The notes under the pieces were generated by a model. It was given only the letters and a program-made list of their open reading frames with translations, ran no database searches and was not told where the DNA came from. From Gp6-AA40 sp036407095 (GTDB taxonomy: Bacteria > Acidobacteriota > Vicinamibacteria > Vicinamibacterales > UBA2999), in contig DASWZV010000129.1 of NCBI GenBank assembly GCA_036407095.1, positions 124,001 through 188,000 on the forward strand: DNA of 64,000 nucleotides, given 5' to 3'. Positions 1 through 7,657 of this stretch are shown one piece after another. Each line of letters opens with the position of its first letter. Positions within the stretch are counted from its first letter, which is position 1. Made by a program: the position numbers and the translations under genes.

Positions 1-320
1 TCGGAAGGCGCGAGCGTCTGCGCGTTGCCGAGACTCGCTTCGGCGGCATCGTAGAATTCGGCCGCCATGAAAAGCTTCCCCATCTCGCCGTACGCGTCCG
101 CGAGCTCGTTCGGCGCGATGCCCGGCTTGCCGATGGCGGCGGTCAGCGACGCGTAACGCGCGCGCAGCTGCGTCTGGACCGATTCCGCCGCTGTCGACAT
201 GTCGGGCAGAGACACCGTCTTCAACGGCGGTCTCGCTGGTGCGGGCGCTGAATCGCGAGCCGTATTGCACGCGGTCACGCCAAGAATGCTGGCGGTCGCG
301 AGGATAACGAGGTATCTCAC
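1..320 (-). CDS. secreted lipoprotein, probably TPR-like (partial, runs off window start)
   Basis: The reading frame starts at a GTG (318-320) and is open to base 1. The N-terminus is a lipoprotein signal with lipobox LGVTAC, so the protein is probably anchored in a membrane facing the periplasm. Helical, alanine-rich sequence follows, including the stretch MGKLFMAAEFYDAAEASLGN, which looks like the first TPR unit. The start overlaps the stop of the upstream FG-GAP gene (GTGA), so the two are probably translationally coupled; FG-GAP/UnbV proteins are often paired with TPR proteins. The C-terminal part lies outside the window, so the function is open. Confidence 0.7.
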   Translation of the reverse strand, partial: MRYLVILATASILGVTACNTARDSAPAPARPPLKTVSLPDMSTAAESVQTQLRARYASLTAAIGKPGIAPNELADAYGEMGKLFMAAEFYDAAEASLGNAQTLAPS

Positions 321-2143
321 TTCCCTTCACCCTGTTTCAGAGTGATGTAGCGATCGACAGGCAGATCCTCCCACATCTCCATTCGCCCGTCGGGCCACCG
401 CACGCGCGCCGCCACAGGGTCGGCCGACTCGCCCAGCCCGACGAGCACGCGCGGATCGTTAGCGGATGCGTAGCTGCCATCCGCGCGCGAGCGACGCCAC
501 AGCGAGCCTCCGTTCTTTCGAACGATCTCCACGCGCGCGCCGAGCATGTCCCGCAGCGCGTAGTGTCCGGCTTTAGCCGGACCGGCGGAGGACGCGGAGG
601 TCCGGCTGAAGCCGGACACTACGCGGAGTCCGATCCAATGACGCCCCCGCGTGGCCTGATTGATCAGCAGCCGGACGGGTCCGTTGTTGTTGGCGATCAC
701 CACGTCCACGTCGCCATCGTTGTCGATGTCGCCGAACGCGGCGCCGCGACCGACCTCCGACAACGCAAACGCCGCTCCTGCTTTCCCCGTCACATCCTCG
801 AAGCGTGCGTTTCCGACATTGCGCAGCAGCAGCTTCTTCTGGTGCAACGGAAACGGATCGCGCGCCTGTCTCAACGACTCGATGATCTGCACCGTACCGT
901 TGACGGCCAGCAGATCGAGACGGCCATCGTTATCGAAGTCGAACAAGCCGGCACCGAATCCGGTCAGCGCCAGGCTCGTGGGCCCGACCATCGAGGACGC
1001 GCTCGCGTCGACGAACAGGCCGTGCCCGTCGTTCAGATAGAGGTTGCTGCCCTCGCCGGTCAGCTCGGTCATCACCAGATCTTCATCGCCGTCGTTGTCG
1101 ACATCGCCCGCGTCGACACCCATGCTGCCTTCCGCCTTGCCGCTGACCGGAAGCGCGACGCCTGAAGCCAGCGCCACGTTCTCGAACGTGAGGTCGTGGC
1201 GATTCAGCCAGAGCTGATTCTCCTTGCCGTCGTTCGCGACGTAGATATCCATCCAGCCGTCGCCGTTGAAGTCCGCGGTCGAGACGCCGAGCGCGGGACC
1301 ATACTCGGTGGCTATCTGAGACGAAGCGGTGATGTCGGCAAACGTGCCATTTCGTCGATTGAGATAGAGACGATCGGGCAGCGGCGGAAAGCTGCTCGGC
1401 GTGCAGTAGTCGGGCGCGCCGGTCGGGCTGAAGCAGGAGCCGTTGCCCGCGAGCGTGTAGCGCAGGTAGTTGCCGACGTAGAGATCCAGCCATCCGTCGC
1501 GATCGATGTCCACGAACGCCGCGGATACGCTCCACGACTCCAACGCCGTCCCGGCTTCCTTCGAGACATCCGTGAACGTGCCGTCGCCGTTGTTGCGAAG
1601 CATCTGGTTCGGCGCGCCGAACTTCGTCAGGTAGAGGTCCACCCATCCGTCGTTGTTGAAGTCACCGGTGGCGACACCCATGCCGTAGCCGCGCGCCTCG
1701 ATCTTGCTCTCGCGTGTGACGTCGGTGAAGTGGAGCGTGCGGGTGCCGTCAGGGTTGATGCGCAGATCGTTCCGAAACAACCGATCGTTCTGTCCGGGCC
1801 CTCGGCTCCCGAACTGACCACTTTGCACGAGGTAGACGTCTAGATCGCCATCGTTGTCGTAATCGAACAACGCGACACCCGGCCCCAGAATCTCCGGCAT
1901 GTATAAATGGCCGGACATGCCGTTGACGTGGGTGAAATCGAGACCTGCCTGCGCGGCACTATCGACGAACCAGTCGGCCTCACCACTGGAACGCCTGTCC
2001 GACTCCGGCCGGGTCGTCGCGGGCTGACTGCCCGAGCAACCGGTGAGCAACAGGAAAAGAATGAGCGGGATCAGAATTTGATTCCTGCGGGGTCCTGTCA
2101 ATCGAGATCGAACCCGAAGGTACGCATCAAGATTTGACCCCAC
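317..2143 (-). CDS. FG-GAP/VCBS repeat lipoprotein with C-terminal ASPIC/UnbV domain
   Basis: A secreted beta-propeller-like protein. A lipobox LLLTGC follows a hydrophobic segment near residue 36. About seven FG-GAP units carry calcium-type DxDxDGxxD loops (for example FDYDNDGDLD, GDFNNDGWVD, FDFDNDGRLD). The C-terminus (GARVEIV, RVRWPDGRME) matches the ASPIC/UnbV domain. The annotated GTG start lies in an inverted repeat, so a TTG at 2099-2101 is an alternative start. Residues about 507-528 are encoded by an inserted palindromic repeat inside the UnbV domain that keeps the frame open. The stop overlaps the next gene by GTGA. The family role is presumed surface binding or adhesion; the ligand is unknown. 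Confidence 0.88.
   Translation of the reverse strand: MGSNLDAYLRVRSRLTGPRRNQILIPLILFLLLTGCSGSQPATTRPESDRRSSGEADWFVDSAAQAGLDFTHVNGMSGHLYMPEILGPGVALFDYDNDGDLDVYLVQSGQFGSRGPGQNDRLFRNDLRINPDGTRTLHFTDVTRESKIEARGYGMGVATGDFNNDGWVDLYLTKFGAPNQMLRNNGDGTFTDVSKEAGTALESWSVSAAFVDIDRDGWLDLYVGNYLRYTLAGNGSCFSPTGAPDYCTPSSFPPLPDRLYLNRRNGTFADITASSQIATEYGPALGVSTADFNGDGWMDIYVANDGKENQLWLNRHDLTFENVALASGVALPVSGKAEGSMGVDAGDVDNDGDEDLVMTELTGEGSNLYLNDGHGLFVDASASSMVGPTSLALTGFGAGLFDFDNDGRLDLLAVNGTVQIIESLRQARDPFPLHQKKLLLRNVGNARFEDVTGKAGAAFALSEVGRGAAFGDIDNDGDVDVVIANNNGPVRLLINQATRGRHWIGLRVVSGFSRTSASSAGPAKAGHYALRDMLGARVEIVRKNGGSLWRRSRADGSYASANDPRVLVGLGESADPVAARVRWPDGRMEMWEDLPVDRYITLKQGEGK
559..623. repeat. in-frame palindromic repeat inside the UnbV domain
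   Basis: Two 25-bp arms (559-583 and 599-623) are inverted copies matching at 24 of 25 positions, and each arm is itself a hairpin around CCGGCTTTAGCCGG. On the coding strand the element adds the peptide VSGFSRT...GPAKAGHY. The opposite strand reads almost the same peptide (VSGFSRT...GPAEAGHY), as expected of a symmetric element open in both orientations. It resembles the intergenic element at 2579-2636 in architecture and core. Confidence 0.85.
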
Positions 2144-2150
2144 GGAATCA
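2079..2150. repeat. inverted repeat spanning the start of the FG-GAP gene
   Basis: TGATTCCTGCGGGGTC at 2079-2094 is repeated in inverted orientation, with small differences, at 2136-2150 (GACCCCACGGAATCA). The right arm covers the stop codon of the 136-aa gene and the annotated GTG start of the FG-GAP gene. This makes that start doubtful. Confidence 0.55.
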
Positions 2151-2558
2151 GTGCAGCGTTTCGCGCGAGGGAGCGTCTTTGAGCACCCCGGTCACCGCGC
2201 GGTGCGCGAAGACCGCGTCGGGAACTTCCTGCAGTGCGGCATAGTACCGCTGTTCGTACGGCGTGCCCTGTTCGTCGGGGGCGACCAGCCGTCGCGCCTG
2301 AGCCACGATCGCCGCGACATCTACAACCGTATCCGGCTCCTCCGTATCGAGCGTCTGATCGATCCGCACGATGAGTTCTGAGATCGGACGCAGCCATGCG
2401 AACTGCGGATCCGAGACGATCACTCGCAAGAGCTCGCCTTTCGTCACACGGCCGTGCTTCCGCTCGTAGCCCTCACGCTCCCAGTCGAGGAGCGTCTTGT
2501 GCAGCGGCAGGAGCGTGCGCCGCAGCTCGCCGAGCAGTCGGCGATCAGAGTCTTTCAT
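2148..2558 (-). CDS. conserved hypothetical protein, 136 aa
   Basis: A soluble, mostly helical protein beginning MKDSDRRLLGELRRTLLPLHKTLLDWERE. It has no signal peptide or membrane segment. I recognise it only as a widespread uncharacterised bacterial protein type with a conserved block LRVIVSDPQFAWLRPISELIVRIDQTLD in its middle (roughly residues 49-77). The ATG at 2556-2558 is chosen because the upstream extension of the frame runs into the palindromic repeat. It lies between the FG-GAP gene and a small transporter with no clear functional link. No function is proposed. Confidence 0.7.
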   Translation of the reverse strand: MKDSDRRLLGELRRTLLPLHKTLLDWEREGYERKHGRVTKGELLRVIVSDPQFAWLRPISELIVRIDQTLDTEEPDTVVDVAAIVAQARRLVAPDEQGTPYEQRYYAALQEVPDAVFAHRAVTGVLKDAPSRETLH

Positions 2559-2578
2559 GGCGTCTTTCCCATGCCGGC

Positions 2579-2636
2579 GCGGCGGCTGAAGCCGCCGCTC
2601 TACGTCCGTCTGTAGAGCGGGGGCTTCAGCCCCCGC
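2579..2636. repeat. paired-hairpin intergenic repeat (GGCTTCAGCC core)
   Basis: Two perfect hairpins, GCGGCGGCTGAAGCCGCCGC and GCGGGGGCTTCAGCCCCCGC, face each other across a short spacer. They are joined by inverted CTCTAC/GTAGAG ends. The overall design is the same as the in-gene element at 559-623. Confidence 0.8.
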
Positions 2637-2638
2637 GA

Positions 2639-3082
2639 TCATTTCCAGCGTATCAGCGAGACTCCCAGCAAGAGCAGGACCACACCGGCGAGCCGTGTGG
2701 CCGACATCCTCACGATGGTGCCGCCAAACAGACCGTAGTGATCGACGACAAGCGCCGCGGACAACTGCCCCACGATCATCATCGCCAGCGTCAGGGTGGC
2801 GCCGAGCTTCGGCGTCAGGATGATGTTGACGAGGATGAAGATCGCGCCAAACAGCCCACCGGCCCAGATCCACCAGGGCGCTCGCGGAAGGCCGCTGGTC
2901 ACCGGCGCGGACTGACGCGTGAGCAGCGCGACGAGCACTAGAAACATCAAGCCGACGACGAACTGGCCTGCCGCAGCCCAGACTGGACCCTCGAGCAGCA
3001 CACGCAGCCGTGCGTTGATCACCGACTGCACGGCGACACCCGCACCGGTCACGAACGCGAACAGCAGATAGAGGTTGTTCAC
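2639..3082 (-). CDS. small DMT-superfamily membrane protein (YdcZ/DUF606 type)
   Basis: This 147-aa protein has about five hydrophobic segments. It includes an N-terminal VTGAGVAVQSVINARLR motif and a repeat of the glycine-rich pattern typical of the YdcZ (DUF606) branch of the drug/metabolite transporter superfamily. It probably sits in the inner membrane as a small-solute exporter; no substrate can be inferred. It is monocistronic, flanked by repeat elements on both sides (2579-2636 and 3089-3142). Confidence 0.75.
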   Translation of the reverse strand: MNNLYLLFAFVTGAGVAVQSVINARLRVLLEGPVWAAAGQFVVGLMFLVLVALLTRQSAPVTSGLPRAPWWIWAGGLFGAIFILVNIILTPKLGATLTLAMMIVGQLSAALVVDHYGLFGGTIVRMSATRLAGVVLLLLGVSLIRWK

Positions 3083-3088
3083 AGTCGC

Positions 3089-3142
3089 AGGAATCAGGAA
3101 GCAGGAATCAGGAAGCAGAATGATTCCTGCTTCCTGATTCCT
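3089..3142. repeat. heptamer hairpin, AATCAGG family
   Basis: Degenerate 7-bp units (GGAATCA/GGAAGCA) form a perfect 20-bp stem, 3089-3108 with 3123-3142. The element lies between the transporter and the truncated gene at 3143-3504, and it abuts the stop codon of the latter. Confidence 0.85.
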
Positions 3143-3504
3143 CTATTTAGAGCCAATCTCCCGAACCGGCTGGCGCCCTTCGACCGGCGCGCCCGAAATG
3201 TCATCGCTCGTCCAGATGCCATCCAGGTCTGGATGCCCCCATGGCGTGCGCGGCGCTTTCCAGTTTGGATCCTTGGCCTTGGCTGCCGTCGTCTCGGCCG
3301 GAATCGCTCGCAGCGCCGAAGGCTTCATCGTCGGACCGGCCCGCCCGCCGCCACGGCCGAGAGCCGGGCCGCGGCCACCCCTGCCTGCAGGCGCGGGCGC
3401 CTGACCTTCCTGCGCGCGCACCGGCGACTCGACCGCTGCCACGACAGCGCCAGCACACCGGCAAGCGCGGCGCATGAAAGGGACATCGTAAAGGCTCGAT
3501 TCAT
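3143..3504 (-). pseudogene. frameshifted and truncated secreted protein (RTPWGHPDLDGIW type)
   Basis: An ATG at 3502-3504 opens a good signal peptide (MNRAFTMSLSCAALAGVLAL). The signal-peptidase-like end and the mature region (SPVRAQEGQAPAPAGRGG...) continue in a different frame, so a frameshift lies near 3420-3450. The conserved block KAPRTPWGHPDLDGIWTSDD is the usual start of a much longer acidobacterial secreted family. Here the protein ends about 25 residues later, exactly where a heptamer hairpin begins. It is most likely a decayed remnant. A sequencing error could explain the frameshift but not the C-terminal truncation. Confidence 0.65.
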
Positions 3505-3576
3505 ACCGGTTTTCCCCACGGCAGCGTTATCAGTCGGGTCCGAGCATTGTAAGGGGGGTCGGGAGTCATTCAGGCC

Positions 3577-3582
3577 TATAAT
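3577..3582 (+). promoter_or_regulatory. possible -10 box (TATAAT)
   Basis: A perfect TATAAT lies 50 bp upstream of the cytochrome/monooxygenase start in an otherwise GC-rich stretch. No convincing -35 box is visible at the usual spacing, so the call is weak. Confidence 0.3.
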
Positions 3583-3631
3583 TTCAGGGGTTGCATTGAG
3601 TCTCGAACACCCTGCTGGAGAGGCATTGGCC

Positions 3632-5047
3632 ATGAGAACGTGCCTGATCGCGGTTGCGGGTTCATTGCTGTGTGCGTCGACGCTGGCCGCAGCGGATGCG
3701 CCGACCTTCTACAAAGACGTCCTGCCGATCCTGCAGGCCAACTGTCAGACGTGCCATCGCCCCGGAGAGGTCGCGCCGATGTCGCTCGTCACCTACGAGC
3801 AGGCGAGACCATGGGCACGAGCGATCAAGACGGCGACGGCTGCGAGGCAGATGCCTCCGTGGTTCGCTGATCCTGGTTATGGCCACTTCGCGAATCAGCG
3901 CCGATTGAGCGACGGCGAGATCGCGACGCTGGCGTCGTGGGCAGACGGCGGTGCGCCGGCAGGCGATCCTGGGACGGCACCACCACCGCTGACATTCGAG
4001 AGCGGCTGGAACATCAAGCCCGACGTGATCGTGGAGATGCCGAAGCCGTTCGAGCTGCCGGCGCGGGGCACGATCAACTACAAGTACATCCTCGTGAAGA
4101 CGAACTTCAAAGAGGACATGTGGGTGACCGCGGCTGAAATGCGGCCGGGCGATCCCGCAGTGCTGCATCACGGCAAGGTGTGGGTGCGTCCTCCCGGATC
4201 GACCTGGATGGAGAAGGCGATTCCGGGCGAAGCGTACGAGACCGAAACGCAGCGGGCCATCCTCGGCAAGAACGCGATCGAGGAAGGCAACGACATCCTC
4301 GGCAAGTTCAACCCGGGACTCGGAGCGCAGCGCTTCGATCAGGAAGGCGCGGCGAAGTTCATTCCCAAGGGATCCGATCTCGTGTTCGAGCTGCACTACA
4401 CGACCTCGGGCAAGCCGACAAGCGACGTGTCAAAGGTTGGTTTCGTACTCGCGAAGAACCCGCCGCAGACGCGCTACTACTTCCACGCGGGGCCGACCGC
4501 GCTCAACCTGGCGATTCCGGCCAACGACGGCAAGGCCGAAGTCGTGAGCGAGATCACGTTCGGCGAGAACGCGAAGCTCGTCTACGCACAGCCGCACATG
4601 CATCTGCGCGGCAAGGATTTCGAGCTCCGCGTCGTGACACCGACCGGAGAAAGCACGACGGTGCTCAAGGGCAACTGGAACTTCGAATGGCAGATGGGCT
4701 ATCAGTACGCCGAGCCGATTGCGCTGCCGAAGGGATCCAAGCTTCGCTTGATCAGCCACTTCGACAACTCGAAGGCCAACCGCTTCAATCCCGATCCGGA
4801 AACCAAGGTGGTGTGGGGTCCACAGAACTGGGATGAGATGAGCAACTGCTTCATCGGCGTCCTGTTCGATCGCAGCACGTCACCGGACAAGGTGTTCCTG
4901 CGATCGGGACCGAGTCTGCTGCCGCGTGGTGAATACGGGCCGACGCTTGCCGCACTCGACAGCATTCGTCCAGACGCCGTCGAGCGCGCCGGCAACGCAG
5001 GACCCGGCGACTTCGAAGAGAAGCCGTCCCACAAGGGCGGCAACTGA
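3632..5047 (+). CDS. secreted cytochrome c / type II copper ascorbate-dependent monooxygenase-like protein
   Basis: The ATG at 3632 follows a GGAGAGG ribosome site and opens a Sec signal peptide (SLLCASTLAAA). A single c-heme motif CQTCH at about residue 38 lies in a planctomycete-type cytochrome domain (FYKDVLPILQANC). Residues about 130-420 resemble the copper type II ascorbate-dependent monooxygenase (PHM/DBM) fold, with candidate copper ligands in LHHGK, FELHY and QPHMHLRG. It is probably a periplasmic redox enzyme in which the heme passes electrons to a copper site. The substrate is unknown and it stands alone on its strand. Confidence 0.75.
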   Translation: MRTCLIAVAGSLLCASTLAAADAPTFYKDVLPILQANCQTCHRPGEVAPMSLVTYEQARPWARAIKTATAARQMPPWFADPGYGHFANQRRLSDGEIATLASWADGGAPAGDPGTAPPPLTFESGWNIKPDVIVEMPKPFELPARGTINYKYILVKTNFKEDMWVTAAEMRPGDPAVLHHGKVWVRPPGSTWMEKAIPGEAYETETQRAILGKNAIEEGNDILGKFNPGLGAQRFDQEGAAKFIPKGSDLVFELHYTTSGKPTSDVSKVGFVLAKNPPQTRYYFHAGPTALNLAIPANDGKAEVVSEITFGENAKLVYAQPHMHLRGKDFELRVVTPTGESTTVLKGNWNFEWQMGYQYAEPIALPKGSKLRLISHFDNSKANRFNPDPETKVVWGPQNWDEMSNCFIGVLFDRSTSPDKVFLRSGPSLLPRGEYGPTLAALDSIRPDAVERAGNAGPGDFEEKPSHKGGN

Positions 5048-5069
5048 TCACGCCCGTGCGATCGGTCTC

Positions 5070-5093
5070 GTAGAGCGGGGGCTTCAGCCCGGC
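5070..5093. repeat. half copy of the GGCTTCAGCC repeat
   Basis: GTAGAGCGGGGGCTTCAGCC matches the right arm of the element at 2612-2636 and then diverges. It lies just after the monooxygenase stop codon. Confidence 0.6.
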
Positions 5094-5145
5094 GTCGTCG
5101 ACTTATAGAGTTTTAGGGCCTCCTGTCTGCGCTAGACGCTTCGCG

Positions 5146-5184
5146 AGGCGGCCTTTATCCGTCGGGGCCGCCTTTGGGCGGCCC
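5146..5184 (+). promoter_or_regulatory. mutually exclusive hairpins in the ogt leader
   Basis: AGGCGGCC (5146-5153) can pair with GGCCGCCT (5166-5173). The latter overlaps GGGCCGCC (5165-5172), which can instead pair perfectly with GGCGGCCC (5177-5184). The second hairpin ends eight bases before the ogt ATG and could hide the ribosome site. It could be an attenuator-like switch or simply a palindromic repeat. Confidence 0.35.
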
Positions 5185-5192
5185 ATCGCTTT

Positions 5193-5714
5193 ATGTCCCT
5201 ACAGGGGTACTCGCTCTTCGACACGCCGATCGGTCGATGCGGCATCGCATGGACTGATCGTGGTGTGGCGAGCGTCCTGCTTCCCGACGCCACCGATGCG
5301 GCGCTGCGCGCGCACCTCGCACGCCGATTTCCTCAGGCGCGCGAAACCACCCCGCCGCACGACGTCAGGCAGGCCATCGACGCGATCGCAGCGCTGCTCT
5401 CCGGTGAGCCGACCGACCTGTCGTTCGTGAAGCTCGACATGAACGGCGTCCCTGAATTCAACCAGCGCGTGTATCGAGCGGCCCGATTGATTCGACCGGG
5501 GAGCACCGCGTCGTACGGAGACATCGCGCGTCAACTCGGCGTCCCTGGATCCGCGCGCGCCGTCGGCCAGGCACTCGGTCGCAATCCGTTCCCGATCATC
5601 GTCCCCTGTCATCGCGTGCTCGCCGCCGATGGGAAGACCGGCGGTTTCTCCGCTCCCGGCGGCACCGCAACGAAGCTTCGACTGCTGGCCGTGGAAGGCG
5701 CCCGTCTGCTGTGA
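5193..5714 (+). CDS. ogt: methylated-DNA-[protein]-cysteine S-methyltransferase
   Basis: A suicide enzyme that removes alkyl groups from O6-alkylguanine in DNA. The 173-aa protein carries the acceptor-cysteine motif PCHRV in the context NPFPIIVPCHRVLAADGKTGGFS, preceded by the helix-turn-helix region PGSTASYGDIARQLGVPGSARAVGQALGRNP. Length and layout fit Ogt. Its stop overlaps the GTG start of the next gene (GTGA), suggesting co-translation with the membrane protein downstream. Confidence 0.93.
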   Translation: MSLQGYSLFDTPIGRCGIAWTDRGVASVLLPDATDAALRAHLARRFPQARETTPPHDVRQAIDAIAALLSGEPTDLSFVKLDMNGVPEFNQRVYRAARLIRPGSTASYGDIARQLGVPGSARAVGQALGRNPFPIIVPCHRVLAADGKTGGFSAPGGTATKLRLLAVEGARLL

Positions 5715-7657
5715 GCGCCTGGCTGAGACGCCAGGCCGCGCTCCTGCTCTTCTTCGCCGGTGCCGCCACACTGCAGACGTATCCGCTCGTCCTGCGCATG
5801 CGGACGCACCTGCCGGGGGAAGGCCTCTCCGATAACGTTTCGTTCCTGTGGAACATCTGGTGGATGCGCACAGCAATCGCCTCCCACACCAGCTACTTCT
5901 TCACGCACGTTCTGATGGCCCCGCTCGGGACTTCTCTGATCCTGCACACGCACACCGCACTCGCATCCGCGCTCGGCGCCACGGTTCTCGCATCACTCCA
6001 CATCGTCGAAGCGCAGAACGTCCTGATCCTCACGTCGGTTGCGCTGAACGGGCTGGCAGCGTCGGCACTCGCGTTTCATCTGACGAACGACCAGCGTGCA
6101 GCGGCGCTGTCCGGCTTGCTGTTCATGCTTGCGCCGCCGCTGACGACCCGGCTCATGGGGCACTTCAACTTCGTGTGGGCCTGGACGTTCGTCTTCGGTG
6201 TCCTGTCGTTCATCCGCTTGATGGCGAGGCCGGGCGTGTTTCGAGCGATGACCTTCGGGATCGCCGCGGCGCTGACGGCGTATGCGGACTACTACTTCTT
6301 CGTGTATCTCGCGATGTTCGGGGCGTGGTGGTTGCTGACGGAGTTGTGGACGGTGCGCGTGACCATGCAATCGCCTCGTCCGAATCTCCTTGCCACGGCT
6401 CTCGTTGCATTGAGCTTCACAGGCTTCGTCGTGGCGGCGACGATCGTCCTGTCCAACGGTGGTGAATTCGTGATGGCAGGCATGCGGTTGACTGCACGCC
6501 GTCCTCAAAATGCGATGACGGCCGCATGGCTGATGCTGCTCTCCGCCGCACTGGTCCGATGGAGACCACGGCTCACCGTGCAACGCACCCCTGCGCCCGC
6601 ACGCGAACGGCTCGTGCACCTGGCGATCGCCGCGACGCTGTGTCTGGTGTTGCTCACACCGATCCTCGCGGGGGTAATCGAATTGGTGTCATCGGGCGAC
6701 TACGTGACCCAGAGCTCCTCACTCAAGACCAGTCCTCGCGGTATCGACCTGGCCACGCTGGTGATGGGCCCGCCGTTTCACGGACTCCTTGGCAAGTCGG
6801 TGAGAGCGATCTACGACTCGCTCGATATCGATCCGATCGAACAGGCGGCATGGCTCGGTGTCCTTCCGCTCGTGCTCGCCGCCCTGCCGATTCGGGAGTC
6901 GTCACCGGACAGCCTGTTTCGATGGAAGCTCCTGGCGGCTCTGTTCTTCCTGTGGTCGCTCGGTCCTTACTTCAGCGTGTTCGGAATGAACACGGGCATG
7001 CTCCTCCCGCAGGCAATCGCTCACGGGGTTCCGATCCTCAACAACGCGCGCGTTCCCGGTCGGGCGTTGATTGTGGTGTCGCTATGCCTTGCGATGATCG
7101 CGGCGTTCAGCGTCGCCTCGCGCCCGGCACTTCGGAGACCGCGTGTCCTCGGGCTGCTGATGGCAGTCGCCTTCATTGAACTCGGGGCCTTTCCCCTCCC
7201 GCTCGTTCGTCTTCCGTCGTTCAGCAGCGTCGAGGCGTACCTCGCCGACGATCCGCAGCCGGGCACGGTGCTGCACGTGCCCTTTGGAGTCCGCGATGGA
7301 TTCGGCGAACGAGGGCTTCTCACACACGAAGCCCTCTACCTGCAGGCCGCTCATGGACGTCCCATGGCAGGAGGGTTCGTCGCCCGTCTATCGACGAGGA
7401 CGTGGTCTTACTACCAGCAGACGGAACCGTTCAACGCACTGCTGACACTCTCATCAGGACAGATGCCGAACGGATTTCCGTCGTGTCAGCAGACTCTCTC
7501 GGGCCTGGCACGCGCGTCGATTCGCTACGTCATCCTGGACCGGCAGGCTGCTGATCCGCTCGCGACTCGATTCGTGGACACGCTGCCGCTCGAACGCGTG
7601 CGCCGGGACGGGCAGAAAGATCTGTTCGTCGTCAGACCATCGGCAGCGTGCCATTGA
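5711..7657 (+). CDS. polytopic membrane protein, GT-C glycosyltransferase-like
   Basis: This 648-aa protein has roughly ten or more hydrophobic segments and a soluble C-terminal tail of about 130 residues. The first loop (YPLVLRMRTHLPGEGLSDN followed by SFLWNIWWMRTA) resembles large membrane proteins grouped with GT-C glycosyltransferases. No catalytic acidic motif is certain. The GTG start overlaps the ogt stop. The gene ends one base before the stop of the convergent NmrA-like gene. It may act in cell-envelope glycan assembly. Confidence 0.6.
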   Translation: MSAWLRRQAALLLFFAGAATLQTYPLVLRMRTHLPGEGLSDNVSFLWNIWWMRTAIASHTSYFFTHVLMAPLGTSLILHTHTALASALGATVLASLHIVEAQNVLILTSVALNGLAASALAFHLTNDQRAAALSGLLFMLAPPLTTRLMGHFNFVWAWTFVFGVLSFIRLMARPGVFRAMTFGIAAALTAYADYYFFVYLAMFGAWWLLTELWTVRVTMQSPRPNLLATALVALSFTGFVVAATIVLSNGGEFVMAGMRLTARRPQNAMTAAWLMLLSAALVRWRPRLTVQRTPAPARERLVHLAIAATLCLVLLTPILAGVIELVSSGDYVTQSSSLKTSPRGIDLATLVMGPPFHGLLGKSVRAIYDSLDIDPIEQAAWLGVLPLVLAALPIRESSPDSLFRWKLLAALFFLWSLGPYFSVFGMNTGMLLPQAIAHGVPILNNARVPGRALIVVSLCLAMIAAFSVASRPALRRPRVLGLLMAVAFIELGAFPLPLVRLPSFSSVEAYLADDPQPGTVLHVPFGVRDGFGERGLLTHEALYLQAAHGRPMAGGFVARLSTRTWSYYQQTEPFNALLTLSSGQMPNGFPSCQQTLSGLARASIRYVILDRQAADPLATRFVDTLPLERVRRDGQKDLFVVRPSAACH

